Position numbers and translations under genes: made by a program. From Mycobacterium intracellulare ATCC 13950 (GTDB lineage: Bacteria; Actinomycetota; Actinomycetes; Mycobacteriales; Mycobacteriaceae), in assembly GCF_000277125.1 (NCBI RefSeq), contig NC_016946.1, forward strand, positions 2,666,001-2,730,000: a stretch of DNA of 64,000 nucleotides, given 5' to 3'. The notes under the pieces are model-generated. The model did no database searches, had not been told where the DNA came from, and saw only the letters and a list, made by a program, of their open reading frames with translations. Positions 33,590 through 45,110 of the stretch are shown here, piece by piece; within the stretch, counting starts at the first letter, position 1, and each line of letters opens with the position of its first letter.

Positions 33590-34342
33590 TCACGCCCGCT
33601 TCAGCCGGGCTTTCGCCTCCGCAAGCGAGTCGGCGGCGGCTCGGCTGGCTTCCTCGGCCCGCTCGTAATTGTGTTCGGCGCTACCGAGTTCGCGCTCGGC
33701 CGCCCGCAGCGCCCGCGCCGCCTCGTCGCGGCGGCGCCGGGCCTCGTCGCGTTGGGCTTCCCGCTCGGACAACCGGTCGTCGGCTTCGGCTTTGGCCCGC
33801 TCGGCTTCGGCGACCGCCGCGCGGAGCTTCTCGACGCGCCCGCGATGGGGTTTCTCGGGCGCCGATTCCGGCGCCGCCTCCCCGAGGGCGCCGAAACCCG
33901 ACCACTGTTCGGGCCGCGTCAGTCGGCCCAGCCGCGCCCTCACCTGCGGGTCGGCGACGGCGGCTTGCAGGGTGCTGGTCAAATCCTCGCGCACGGACGC
34001 CGACGGCTGCTTCACCTCGGCGGCCCGCAGCGCGTCGCGAGTGAGTTCGTCGATGAGCTTGTGTTGCTCGACCGACAGGTCGCGGATGCGCGCGCCGTCC
34101 ATCGCGGCGTGCGCCGCCCGCAACCGCTCACCGAGGTCGGCCAGGCGCTCGCGGGTGTCCTTGCGCCGCAGGGCCAGCCGGTTGACGATCCACGCCGCCG
34201 TCGTCGGCTTGGTGGCCGCCGAAATGCGTTCGGCGGCGGCGTCGTCACCGCGCTTCCTGGCCGCGGCCGTCAGCCGGGCGCGTTCGGCGGTGAACTCCTT
34301 GGGCGGCACGCCATAAAGATCGTCGAGTTCCTCGTCGGCCAT
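33590..34342 (-). CDS. Conserved hypothetical, coiled-coil rich
   Basis: The 250-residue product has a folded-looking N-terminal part (MADEELDDLYGVPPKEFTAE, TKPTTAAWIVNRLAL) and, from about residue 165, a charged Ala/Glu/Arg helix without interruption, predicting a coiled coil. Its C-terminus is Lys/Arg rich. No known domain recognised; similar proteins are widespread in mycobacteria. It lies downstream of, and converges with, nothing: the FAD-Rieske promoter overlaps its 3' flank. Confidence 0.72.
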   Translation of the reverse strand: MADEELDDLYGVPPKEFTAERARLTAAARKRGDDAAAERISAATKPTTAAWIVNRLALRRKDTRERLADLGERLRAAHAAMDGARIRDLSVEQHKLIDELTRDALRAAEVKQPSASVREDLTSTLQAAVADPQVRARLGRLTRPEQWSGFGALGEAAPESAPEKPHRGRVEKLRAAVAEAERAKAEADDRLSEREAQRDEARRRRDEAARALRAAERELGSAEHNYERAEEASRAAADSLAEAKARLKRA

Positions 34343-34499
34343 GAAGCCATGATCTCTCGCGGGCCGGGCGTCGGCATGATTCTTTGCGCCGGGCGTGTAC
34401 CCACGGCGAGGTCCGGCGATCTTCTCGCCCGAATGCGCGTTCGGCCCAGGACACCTGCACGTTTACGGGCAGGGCGTCGCGGGTTATCAGGTGCACACC

Positions 34500-35726
34500 A
34501 TGACATTCCCTTGGCCCCGCCGGCTCCTGCTGGTCGTGTTCGTCGTTGTCGGCGTGGTCGGCGCGATCCAGATCGCATCGCGGGATCATCACTCCGAAAC
34601 CGCGGCGACGACGCCCGGGCCCGCGCACGTGACGTTCACCCCCGCCCCCGACGCACACGACGTCGACCCCGTCGCTCCCGTGATGGTCAAGGCCGAGGTG
34701 GGCACCCTGGCCGGGGTCGACATGGTCAACGAGGCCGGTACGTCGGTCCAGGGCGTCATGACCCCGGACAACCTGGTGTGGAAGCCCACCGTCCCGTTGG
34801 GCTACGGGCGCACCTACACACTGACGGTCACCAGTCGCGGCACCAACGGTGTTGCGGCCAAACAAGTCTCGACGTTCACGACGTTGCGACCGTCCAACCA
34901 GACCAAGGTGTCGTTCACCACCACCGCGGAGGCGCCGCTGCGCGACGGGGGCACCTACGGCGTCGGAACGGTCATCGTCGCGCACTTCGACGAGCAGATC
35001 GCCGACCGGGTGGCCGCCGAGCGACACCTGGCCGTGACCACCACCCCGAAGGTCGAGGGCTCATGGTTCTGGGTCGACGGCCAGAACGCGCACTGGCGCC
35101 CGGAGCACTACTACGCCCCGGGCACGCAGATCACGGCCGAGGCGCAAATCTACGGAATCGCTTTGGGCGACGGGCTATTCGGGCAAGACGACAGTCGGGT
35201 CTCGTTCCGGATCGGGGATGCGCACGTCTCCATCGCCGACGACGCCACCAAACAGATCAGCGTCTTCAACAACGGAGCGCTCGTGCGCACGATGCCCACC
35301 AGCATGGGAATGGGCGGCACCGAAGATGTCGGCGGCCGCAAGATCTCGCTGTGGACCCCGCCGGGCGTGTACACCGTGCTCGACAAGGGCAATCCGGTCG
35401 TCATGGACTCCTCGACCTTCGGGTTGCCCAAGAACTCCCGGCTCGGGTATCGCGAAACCATCAACTACGCCACCAAGATCAGCACCGACGGCATCTACCT
35501 GCACGAGCTCGAAGCGACGGTGTGGGCCCAGGGGCACCGCGACACCTCGCACGGGTGCTTGAACCTCAACGCCGACAACGCGAAATGGTTCTACGACTTT
35601 TCGGTGCCCGGCGACGTGGTCGAGGTCCGCAACAGTGGCGGGCCGCCGCTGGCGCTGGAGCAGAACGGCGACTGGACGCTGAGCTGGGACCAGTGGCGCG
35701 AAGGCAGCGCGCTCAAGCCCACCTGA
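34500..35726 (+). CDS. L,D-transpeptidase, membrane-anchored or secreted
   Basis: The 408-residue protein has an N-terminal hydrophobic anchor (residues 8-26, no lipobox), an Ig-like domain region (residues 45-170), and a C-terminal YkuD catalytic domain. The active site reads THGC-like SHGCLNLN with Cys353, His351, and upstream His in YLHELEATVW. These enzymes make 3-3 peptidoglycan crosslinks and are targets of carbapenems. It resembles the M. tuberculosis Ldt group with an Ig-like stem. A GTTT-N16-GGGTTA element lies 7 to 39 bases before the ATG and is a possible weak SigF-like promoter. Confidence 0.9.
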   Translation: MTFPWPRRLLLVVFVVVGVVGAIQIASRDHHSETAATTPGPAHVTFTPAPDAHDVDPVAPVMVKAEVGTLAGVDMVNEAGTSVQGVMTPDNLVWKPTVPLGYGRTYTLTVTSRGTNGVAAKQVSTFTTLRPSNQTKVSFTTTAEAPLRDGGTYGVGTVIVAHFDEQIADRVAAERHLAVTTTPKVEGSWFWVDGQNAHWRPEHYYAPGTQITAEAQIYGIALGDGLFGQDDSRVSFRIGDAHVSIADDATKQISVFNNGALVRTMPTSMGMGGTEDVGGRKISLWTPPGVYTVLDKGNPVVMDSSTFGLPKNSRLGYRETINYATKISTDGIYLHELEATVWAQGHRDTSHGCLNLNADNAKWFYDFSVPGDVVEVRNSGGPPLALEQNGDWTLSWDQWREGSALKPT

Positions 35727-35800
35727 CATTCGCGCGACGTGATCCAGACGTGACGCAGCCCATTCGTTACCCGAATTGTGCCCCACTTCACAGGAAACTC

Positions 35801-35839
35801 TTGACTCGTTCCAGATAAGTGCGTCATATTGGTGCGGTG
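35801..35839 (+). promoter_or_regulatory. furA promoter and Fur operator region
   Basis: TTGACT (35801-35806), 18 bases, CATATT (35825-35830), with the GTG start codon of furA 7 bases after the -10. The transcript is therefore probably leaderless. The arrangement matches the M. tuberculosis furA promoter, where FurA binds an A/T-rich box overlapping these elements to repress itself and katG. Confidence 0.78.
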
Positions 35840-36277
35840 TCATCGACGGCCGATTACGCGGACAGGTTGCGGATGGCCGATCTGCGGGTCACCCGCCCCA
35901 GGGTTGCCGTGCTGGAGGTCGTAGACGCGAATCCGCACGCCGACACCGAGACGATCTTCTCGGCGGTCCGGGTGGGCCTGCCGGATGTGTCCCGACAGGC
36001 GGTGTACGACGTCCTCAACGCGCTGACCGCGGTCGGCCTGGTCCGGCGCATCCAGCCGTTGGGCATGGTCGCGCGCTACGAGTCGCGGGTCGGCGACAAC
36101 CACCACCACGTCGTCTGCCGGTCCTGCGGGACCATCGGCGACGTCGACTGCGCCGTCGGCGAGGCACCGTGCCTGACACCGTCGGACGACGACAACGTTC
36201 TTGATGGCTTCGTTCTCGACGAGGCCGAAGTCATCTACTGGGGCCTGTGCGCCGATTGCTCGACTGCAGGCTCCTAG
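35837..36277 (+). CDS. furA: Fur family regulator FurA
   Basis: The 146-residue protein matches mycobacterial FurA: start SSTADYADRLRMADLRVTRP, winged-helix HTH with DVSRQAVYDVLNAL, HHHVVCRSCG metal site near residue 90, and CxxC at CADC near the C-terminus. FurA represses katG and itself in response to metal and peroxide; oxidation releases it. GTG 35837 is chosen because the protein begins as in the reported revised FurA start and the -10 lies directly ahead. katG follows 50 bases downstream. Confidence 0.96.
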   Translation: MSSTADYADRLRMADLRVTRPRVAVLEVVDANPHADTETIFSAVRVGLPDVSRQAVYDVLNALTAVGLVRRIQPLGMVARYESRVGDNHHHVVCRSCGTIGDVDCAVGEAPCLTPSDDDNVLDGFVLDEAEVIYWGLCADCSTAGS

Positions 36278-36291
36278 ATCACAGCCCGTGA

Positions 36292-38568
<2,277 letters not shown>

Positions 38569-38583
38569 CAGTCGGATAGCGAG

Positions 38584-38618
38584 CGACACCCCGCGGGCCA
38601 CCGGTTCGCGGGGTGTCG
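38584..38618. terminator. Strong bidirectional hairpin terminator
   Basis: CGACACCCCGCG (38584-38595) and its exact complement CGCGGGGTGTCG (38607-38618) form a 12-bp perfect stem with an 11-base loop. It lies 16 bases after the katG stop and 11 bases before the stop codon of the convergent DUF1906 gene, so it can serve both transcripts. No U-tract, as is usual in mycobacteria. Confidence 0.82.
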
Positions 38619-38628
38619 TGCGTTCGGA

Positions 38629-39426
38629 TCAGCGCGCCAGATCCCATTGTCCGTAGTCGGGCGCGAGGACGTCGTCGACGTCCACGTTGATCCCGCCGAG
38701 CAGCGGGCCCGGGTTCGACGGGCTGTTGACGACGGCCTGGTAGAGCACCGCCGCCGGTTCGCGCTCCCCGTGCGACCACGACCGCGTCTGCCACGCCCAC
38801 CGGTGCCCCGGCGTGCTGGAGTTCCCGATGACGCCGTCGCGGATCGCCCAGCCGCACGCCCTGGCGTGCCCGTAGATGCCGGTGCGGCCGACGCCCAGCA
38901 CCGAGTTGATCCCTCGAAACCAGTCGACGGCAACGCCATTCCAGGTGTTCTCGTCGATGTCGTCGTCGATGCTGAAGAAGATCGGCGCCGAGTCCGGTCC
39001 CCCGGCCGCGGTGTGCAGCCGCATCGCCGCTTGAGCGTCGGCGACGCCTCCCTCGTGCCCGCGGGTGCAGTCCGACGGGTCGGGCCAACCCGGCTTGCCG
39101 TACTGGAAGTTGCTGACGATCTGCAGGCCCGCCGCGCGCAGCGAGTCCGCGTACGGGCGGGTGATGGGCTTCGCCTCGAAGTTCGCGCCAGGCCGCGACT
39201 CCGACACGTAATTGACCACGCCGCCGTATCCCGCGGCCTTGATTTCGTCCGGCGCGATCCTCTTCTCGGCGAAATCGATCAGCGTCAGTCCGGCGGCCGC
39301 CGCCGTCGGTCCCTCGGCCATCGCGGCCGCCAGGCCGAGGATGGTCGGGGCGAACGCGTACCTCAGGACGTCGCGTCTGGAGACAGATCGCGGCGCGTGT
39401 CCCGCCGGTGCAGCCGAATCCCGCAC
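38629..39426 (-). CDS. DUF1906 glycoside-hydrolase-like protein, Tat-exported
   Basis: The 265-residue protein has a twin-arginine signal SRRDVLRYAFA (about residues 16-26), hydrophobic core and AAAA cleavage area, then a TIM-barrel-like domain with YVSESRPGANFEAK, YQYG-like FQYGKPGWP, IFFSIDDDID and INVDVDDVL. This matches Rv2525c of M. tuberculosis, a Tat substrate related to muramidase-like hydrolases and linked to beta-lactam response. Whether it cleaves peptidoglycan is not shown. It converges on katG across a strong terminator. Confidence 0.88.
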   Translation of the reverse strand: MRDSAAPAGHAPRSVSRRDVLRYAFAPTILGLAAAMAEGPTAAAAGLTLIDFAEKRIAPDEIKAAGYGGVVNYVSESRPGANFEAKPITRPYADSLRAAGLQIVSNFQYGKPGWPDPSDCTRGHEGGVADAQAAMRLHTAAGGPDSAPIFFSIDDDIDENTWNGVAVDWFRGINSVLGVGRTGIYGHARACGWAIRDGVIGNSSTPGHRWAWQTRSWSHGEREPAAVLYQAVVNSPSNPGPLLGGINVDVDDVLAPDYGQWDLAR

Positions 39427-39584
39427 CGCGCGATGGTAACAAAGGCCGCGGGCCGCTCATTTTCGCCGGTCAGCACCGGCAGGTCCCCGGCCGGAAAGCC
39501 GGCGGCCCTCCGCCAGTGGCATGATCTTTGCGTGTCGGACATCCCGGGGGCCGTCTCCGCGCGAGACGGAGGATTTCGGGCTCG

Positions 39585-39630
39585 TTGCGCTCGCTTAGGT
39601 GATCGAACTATAGTCTGGACACATGTCCAG
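39585..39630 (+). promoter_or_regulatory. MMP operon promoter with palindrome over the start site
   Basis: TTGCGC (39585-39590), 18 bases, TATAGT (39609-39614) fit a SigA-type promoter. The predicted start near 39621 lies inside a palindrome, CTGGACA-CA-TGTCCAG (39615-39630), whose seven-base arms are exact. A repressor bound there would block transcription. The leader before the first gene would be about 96 bases. Confidence 0.6.
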
Positions 39631-39716
39631 TTTGCTGTCACGGAGTTCGGGAGCCCGTTGACCGCGATGGATTCGGCGCCTTTCCGCGGTCATTTTCCAG
39701 CAAAGAAGAGTTGAGT

Positions 39717-40967
39717 ATGCGAATTGCCCTGCTGTCCTACCGTAGTAAGACCCATTGCGGCGGACAGGGCGTCTACGTGCGCCATCTCAGCCACGGTCTG
39801 GTGGAACTCGGTCACGACGTCGAGGTGTTTTCCGGGCAGCCGTATCCCGACCTGCTCGACCCTCGGGTCCGGCTCACCGAGGTTCCGAGCCTTGATCTGT
39901 ATCGGGAACCCGACCCTTTCCGGGTGCCGCGGCCGAGCGAAATTCGCGACTCCATCGACCTTTTGGAATTGCTGACCACGTGGACCGCGGGCTTTCCCGA
40001 ACCGCGGACGTTCACGATGCGGGCCGCGCGGTTATTGGCCGAGCGGGCAGCCGATTTCGACGTCGTGCACGACAACCAGAGCCTGGGCACCGGGCTGCTC
40101 ACCATTGCGGGCGCGGGACTGCCGGTGGTGGCCACCGTGCACCACCCGATCACCCGCGATCGGGTGCTGGATCTGGCCGCGGCGCGATGGTGGCGAAAAC
40201 CGTTGGTGCGCCGCTGGTATGGGTTTTTGGACATGCAGCAGGAGGTCGCCCGCCACATCCCCGACCTGTTGACTGTCTCGTCGTCCTCGGCCGCCGACAT
40301 CATCAGCGACTTCGGCGTCTCGCCGGACCAGCTGCACGTGGTGCCGCTCGGGGTGAATACCGAGCTGTTCAAACCGGGCTCCGGCCCGCGGGAACCGGGT
40401 CGCATCATCGCGATCGCCAGCGCCGACACCCCGCTCAAGGGCGTCCGTACCCTGCTGCAGGCGGTGGCCAGGCTGCGCACCGTCCGTGATCTCGAGTTAC
40501 GGCTCGTCGCCAAGGTCGAACCCAACGGCCCGACCCACAAGCTCATCGCCGAACTCGGGATCTCCGACATCGTGCACATCACCAGCGGGCTCTCGGATGC
40601 CGAGCTCGCGGCGTTGTTCGCGTCCGCGGAGGTGGCGTGCATTCCGTCGCTCTACGAAGGGTTTTCGCTGCCGGCCGTGGAAGCCATGGCCAGCGGCACC
40701 CCGATCGTCGCCAGCCGGGTGGGCGCGCTGCCGGAAGTCCTTGGGACGGACGGCGCTTGCGCCGAGCTGGTGCCGCCCGCCGACGTGGACGCACTGACCC
40801 ACGCGCTCGCCGAACTCCTGGATTCTCCGGAAAAGCGCCGCAACCTCGGCAGGGCGGGACGAACACGCGCAGTCGACGTGTTCAGCTGGGAAGCCGTCGC
40901 CGCCCAGACCGTCCGGGTCTACGAGCGGGCGATCGCCCGTACCGCGCGGGGCGAGGCGACATGCTGA
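39717..40967 (+). CDS. manT: GT4 glycosyltransferase, probable MMP alpha-mannosyltransferase
   Basis: A 416-residue GT-B enzyme of family 4: N-terminal MRIALLSYRSKTHCGGQGVY, sugar-nucleotide side SLYEGFSLPAVEAMASGTPI (the E-x7-E motif of retaining glycosyltransferases) near residue 310. The following three genes match the arrangement reported for 3-O-methylmannose polysaccharide synthesis, in which ManT builds the alpha-1,4-mannan from GDP-mannose. The identity rests on gene order and family, not on a database match. The stop overlaps the next start by seven bases, implying coupled translation. Confidence 0.72.
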   Translation: MRIALLSYRSKTHCGGQGVYVRHLSHGLVELGHDVEVFSGQPYPDLLDPRVRLTEVPSLDLYREPDPFRVPRPSEIRDSIDLLELLTTWTAGFPEPRTFTMRAARLLAERAADFDVVHDNQSLGTGLLTIAGAGLPVVATVHHPITRDRVLDLAAARWWRKPLVRRWYGFLDMQQEVARHIPDLLTVSSSSAADIISDFGVSPDQLHVVPLGVNTELFKPGSGPREPGRIIAIASADTPLKGVRTLLQAVARLRTVRDLELRLVAKVEPNGPTHKLIAELGISDIVHITSGLSDAELAALFASAEVACIPSLYEGFSLPAVEAMASGTPIVASRVGALPEVLGTDGACAELVPPADVDALTHALAELLDSPEKRRNLGRAGRTRAVDVFSWEAVAAQTVRVYERAIARTARGEATC

Positions 40968-41719
40968 CAGTCGATTTCGACCGGCTCGGGATCGGGCCGT
41001 CGAGCAAGGTCATCGACGTGGGTTGCGGCGCGGGCCGGCACGCGTTCGAAGCGTATCGACGCGGCGCCGACGTCGTCGCCTTCGACCGCGACGAGGACGA
41101 ATTACGGTCGGTCGACACCATTTTGCGCGCGATGGCCGACAACGGCGAGGCGCCCGCCGGAGCGTCGGCGAAGGTGGTGGTCGGTGATGCGCTCACGTTG
41201 CCGTACGCCGATCAGACATTCGACTGTGTCATCGCCTCGGAGATTCTGGAGCACATACCGCAAGACGACATCGCCATCGCCGAACTGATCAGGGTGCTCA
41301 AAGTCGGCGGCACGCTGGCGGTCAGTGTGCCGCGCTGGCTGCCCGAACGCCTGTGCTGGTTGCTGTCCGACGAATACCACGCCAACGAGGGCGGCCACGT
41401 GCGCATCTACCGGGCCAACGAATTGCGCGGCAAGATCCTCGATGGCGGAATGGAACTGACACATACCCATCACGCGCATGCGCTGCACTCGCCCTTCTGG
41501 TGGCTGAAATGCGCTGTGGGCGTCTCGAACACCGACCACCGGGCCGTGACCGCCTACCACAAACTTCTGGTGTGGGATCTGATGCAGCGACCCAAGATCA
41601 CCCAGCTTGCCGAGTCACTGCTCAATCCGCTGGTCGGCAAGAGCGTGGCGATGTACTTCGTCAAACAGCAGGACGCCGATAGCCAACCGAGCGCGGGATA
41701 TTCAGTTGCAACGGTCTAA
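40961..41719 (+). CDS. SAM-dependent methyltransferase, probable MMP 3-O-methyltransferase
   Basis: The 252-residue methyltransferase shows VIDVGCGAGRHAFEAYRRGA (SAM site, about 15-34), acidic VAFDRDED, and CVIASEILEHIPQDD with the class I core complete. It overlaps the mannosyltransferase gene by seven bases and the next gene by 14 bases, so the three form a tight operon. In the MMP locus one methyltransferase blocks the 3-OH of mannose (MeT3) and another the 1-OH (MeT1); by position this would be MeT3. Activity is inferred only. Confidence 0.68.
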   Translation: MLTVDFDRLGIGPSSKVIDVGCGAGRHAFEAYRRGADVVAFDRDEDELRSVDTILRAMADNGEAPAGASAKVVVGDALTLPYADQTFDCVIASEILEHIPQDDIAIAELIRVLKVGGTLAVSVPRWLPERLCWLLSDEYHANEGGHVRIYRANELRGKILDGGMELTHTHHAHALHSPFWWLKCAVGVSNTDHRAVTAYHKLLVWDLMQRPKITQLAESLLNPLVGKSVAMYFVKQQDADSQPSAGYSVATV

Positions 41720-42782
41720 CCTGCCCGCGGTCGCGGGGGTGCTCACTCCCGAACAATGCCGACAGACCGCGCTGTCGATTGCCGCCGCACAGGAATCCTC
41801 GGGCGCCATCCCCTGGTTCGAGGGCGGCCACACCGACCCGTGGGATCACGTGGAGTGCGCGATGGCGCTCACCACCGCCGGACTGCTGGAGCCCGCGCGG
41901 GCGGCCTTCGACTGGAGCCGCCGCACCCAGCGGTCCGACGGCTCCTGGCCCATCCAGTTTCGGGCGGGCGTGATCGAAGACGCCAACAGCGACAGCAACT
42001 TCTGCGCCTACATCGCCGCCGGTGTCTGGCACCACGTACTGGTCACGGGCGACGCCTCGTTCGCGGCCGACATGTGGCCGGCGGTGCGCAAGGCTATTGA
42101 TTTCGTCATCGACATGCAGGTCGGCAACGGTGGAATCGCTTGGGCGCGAAGCGAGGCCGGTCTGCTACCGGAAGCCTTGCTGACCGGGTGCTCCAGCGTG
42201 TATCACAGCATCCGCTGCGCGCTCGCGCTGGCGGCCTTCGTCGAGGACCCGCAGCCCGAGTGGGAATTGGCGGTGGGCAGATTGGGCCACGCCATCACCG
42301 ACCATCCGGAGGCGTTCACCGAAAAAGAGCGCTACTCGATGGACTGGTACTACCCCATCCTCGGCAGTGCCTTGCGGGGGCCGGCGGCGGACGCGCGCAT
42401 CAAGCAGCGCTGGGACGACTTCGTCGTCGACGGTCTGGGCATCCGATGCGTCGGCGATCGCCCCTGGGTGACCGGGGCCGAGACCTGCGAGCTCGTGATG
42501 GCGCTGGATGCCCTCGGCCAGCGCTCCGAGGCTCACCGCCAGTTCGCCGCCATGCAGCACCTTCGCGAAAGCGACGGATCCTATTGGACGGGCCTGGTTT
42601 TCGCGGACGGGAAACGGTGGCCCGAGGAGCGCACCACCTGGACCGGCGCCGCGATGATCCTGGCGGCGGACGCCCTGTCGGATGCGACCGCCGGCGCGGG
42701 CATCTTCCACGGCGACGCGCTGCCGATGGGCCTGCAGACCGACTTCGACTGCGAATGCGTCGCAGCCGGGCCCGGCCGGTAG
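41706..42782 (+). CDS. mmpH: Alpha/alpha-barrel protein, probable MMP hydrolase
   Basis: The 358-residue protein (TTG start at 41706, GTG at 41739 as alternative) consists of repeated helical hairpins with motifs such as GAIPWFEGGHTDPWDHVECA, NSDSNFCAYIAAGVW and DWYYPILGSAL, typical of (alpha/alpha)-toroid folds. Such proteins are commonly labelled prenyltransferase in databases, but the acidic/aromatic clusters (DPWDHVE, ERYSMDWYYP) suit carbohydrate binding. In MMP loci the corresponding protein is MmpH, an endo-mannosidase that recycles the polymer. It converges with the next gene, 14 bases away. Confidence 0.66.
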   Translation: MQRSNLPAVAGVLTPEQCRQTALSIAAAQESSGAIPWFEGGHTDPWDHVECAMALTTAGLLEPARAAFDWSRRTQRSDGSWPIQFRAGVIEDANSDSNFCAYIAAGVWHHVLVTGDASFAADMWPAVRKAIDFVIDMQVGNGGIAWARSEAGLLPEALLTGCSSVYHSIRCALALAAFVEDPQPEWELAVGRLGHAITDHPEAFTEKERYSMDWYYPILGSALRGPAADARIKQRWDDFVVDGLGIRCVGDRPWVTGAETCELVMALDALGQRSEAHRQFAAMQHLRESDGSYWTGLVFADGKRWPEERTTWTGAAMILAADALSDATAGAGIFHGDALPMGLQTDFDCECVAAGPGR

Positions 42783-42796
42783 CCGGAGACTGTCCG

Positions 42797-43468
<672 letters not shown>

Positions 43469-43578
43469 CTATCGCCTGGATCGGCGCCACCGTTACCGTG
43501 GTCGATGTTCGCGCTGAGCGATCACGCGAGGTCTGCGTGCAGGCCGGCCAGCGGGCCCGGCGGGATCGCTTTACCATC

Positions 43579-44274
43579 ATGGGCGTGCGCGCCTTGCCTA
43601 TCCGTAAATTCGCTGCCGTCGGCCTTGCCGCGGTGACCACCGCGGCCACCCTGGTGCTGGCCACCGCGGCCCTTCCGCCCGCGTCGCCGCTCGCGGCGCC
43701 ATCGGCCGCCGCGGCCTGCGCGCCGGTGCAGGTCGTGTTCGCCCGCGGCCGCAACGAATCGCCGGGACCGGGCGTGCTGGGCAACGCGTTCATCAGCGCG
43801 CTGCGATCCAAGGTGAACAGGACCGTCGACGCCTATGCCGTGCGATACCCCGCCGACACCGAGGTCGCGCAGGGCGCCAACGACATGAGCCACCACATCC
43901 AGGACATGGTCAACAGTTGCCCCGACACCCGGCTGGTGCTGGGCGGCTACTCGCTGGGCGCGGCGGTCACCGACGTCGTGCTCGCGGCGCCCATCGGCGC
44001 GTTCGGTTTCGACAGCCCCCTGCCGCCCGGCGTCGACCAGCACATCGCCGCGGTCGCGTTGTTCGGCAACGGAAGTCAGTGGGTGGGTCCGATCACCAAC
44101 TTCAACCCGACCTATAACGACCGGACCATCGAGCTGTGCCACGGCGCCGACCCGATCTGCAACCCGGCCGACCCGAACACGTGGAAGCAGAACTGGCCCC
44201 AGCATCTCGCCGGCGCGTACATCGACGCGGGCATGGCCAACCAGGCCGCCGACTTCGTCGCCGGCAAGCTCTGA
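43579..44274 (+). CDS. Cutinase family serine esterase, secreted
   Basis: The 231-residue protein starts at ATG 43579 with a signal peptide (about 1-46, ending SAAAACAP). Cutinase signatures: VVFARGRNESPGPG, nucleophile Ser125 in LGGYSLG, Asp191 in HGADPICNP, and His209 in WPQHLAGAY. The triad is complete. It is a second cutinase in the window but only distantly like the one at 20861, sharing about a third of residues by eye. It may act on surface esters. It stands apart from the MMP cluster by 119 bases and diverges from its last gene. Confidence 0.92.
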   Translation: MGVRALPIRKFAAVGLAAVTTAATLVLATAALPPASPLAAPSAAAACAPVQVVFARGRNESPGPGVLGNAFISALRSKVNRTVDAYAVRYPADTEVAQGANDMSHHIQDMVNSCPDTRLVLGGYSLGAAVTDVVLAAPIGAFGFDSPLPPGVDQHIAAVALFGNGSQWVGPITNFNPTYNDRTIELCHGADPICNPADPNTWKQNWPQHLAGAYIDAGMANQAADFVAGKL

Positions 44275-44432
44275 GCCAGGCGCGCCGGGCGGTACCCGAT
44301 TCGGCGCGCCGACCAGACGCCAGACCGCTCTTGCCGTCTGTCGTTGCTGCCAACTACGTTGACGCCGCGCGGAACCTAAGATCGATCCGACTGCGTATGC
44401 CCGATTCGTGCCGCCAGCTGAGAGGAGACGCG

Positions 44433-45074
44433 ATGCCGCGTCTGAAGCCGATCCCACGGGACGAAGTCAGCGACGAATTCACGCTGAAGATGTATGACTT
44501 CATGTTCGGCGATCGCGACCCGGTGGCCGAGCCGGGCACCATCGGTGGCACTCCCGGCAACTGGTGGACGGTGATGGCGCAATCCCCCGCCGCCCTGCGC
44601 CACGCCGTGCGTGGCTTCCGCCTGTACCGCGAAGAGGTTTCCATCCGCGCCGACCACCGCGAACTGGGCCAGATCCGCGCGGGCTGGGTGGTCGGGAGCC
44701 AGTTCGTCTTCTCGCAACACTGCAAAGCGTGCCGATCGGCGGGTTTATCCGAGGAGAAGATCGCTGCCATACCGTCCTGGCAGACCGCCGACTGCTTCGA
44801 CCAGACCGAGCGGCTGCTCCTGGCCTACACGGATTGCCTTGCGGGACAGCATGGCCGGGTTCCGGAGCGGCTGATGACCCAACTGCGGGAAATCTTCAGC
44901 GACACCGAGATCCTCGAGTTCACCTACACCACAACCATGTACGTGATGCACGCGATCATGTCTCGGGCCTTGCGGCTGGAATTTGACGACGTCGAGGACC
45001 CGACGGTCGAGGTAGTCGATCCGGAAGGCGGCGGTGTGCTCGACATCGGTGCCGCCACGTCGCCGGATGACTGA
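44433..45074 (+). CDS. AhpD/carboxymuconolactone decarboxylase family protein
   Basis: From ATG 44433, after an AGAGGA site, the protein is 213 residues, mostly helical, with the CxxC redox pair HCKAC (Cys97, Cys100) followed by AGLSEEKIAAI, the signature of CMD/AhpD-like proteins. With CxxC it may work as a peroxidase-linked thiol protein rather than a decarboxylase. A His (H96) precedes the first Cys. The C-terminal tail is acidic. It is not in an obvious operon; the preceding cutinase ends 158 bases upstream. Confidence 0.85.
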   Translation: MPRLKPIPRDEVSDEFTLKMYDFMFGDRDPVAEPGTIGGTPGNWWTVMAQSPAALRHAVRGFRLYREEVSIRADHRELGQIRAGWVVGSQFVFSQHCKACRSAGLSEEKIAAIPSWQTADCFDQTERLLLAYTDCLAGQHGRVPERLMTQLREIFSDTEILEFTYTTTMYVMHAIMSRALRLEFDDVEDPTVEVVDPEGGGVLDIGAATSPDD

Positions 45075-45110
45075 CTATCGCGGTGGGAGACCCGGTCGCC
45101 GCTTGCGGGC

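Noticed and set aside
34461..34486. SigF promoter of the L,D-transpeptidase as a firm call
   Set aside because: The -10 is GGGTTA instead of GGGTAT and the leader would be only about seven bases; kept as a remark in the gene entry.
33335..35818. Rightward frame of 827 codons across FAD-Rieske, coiled-coil and transpeptidase genes
   Set aside because: It crosses both gene boundaries and reads antisense or out of frame in all of them.
43579..44274. Cutinase as part of the MMP cluster
   Set aside because: It diverges from the last MMP gene, has its own export signal and MMP is intracellular.
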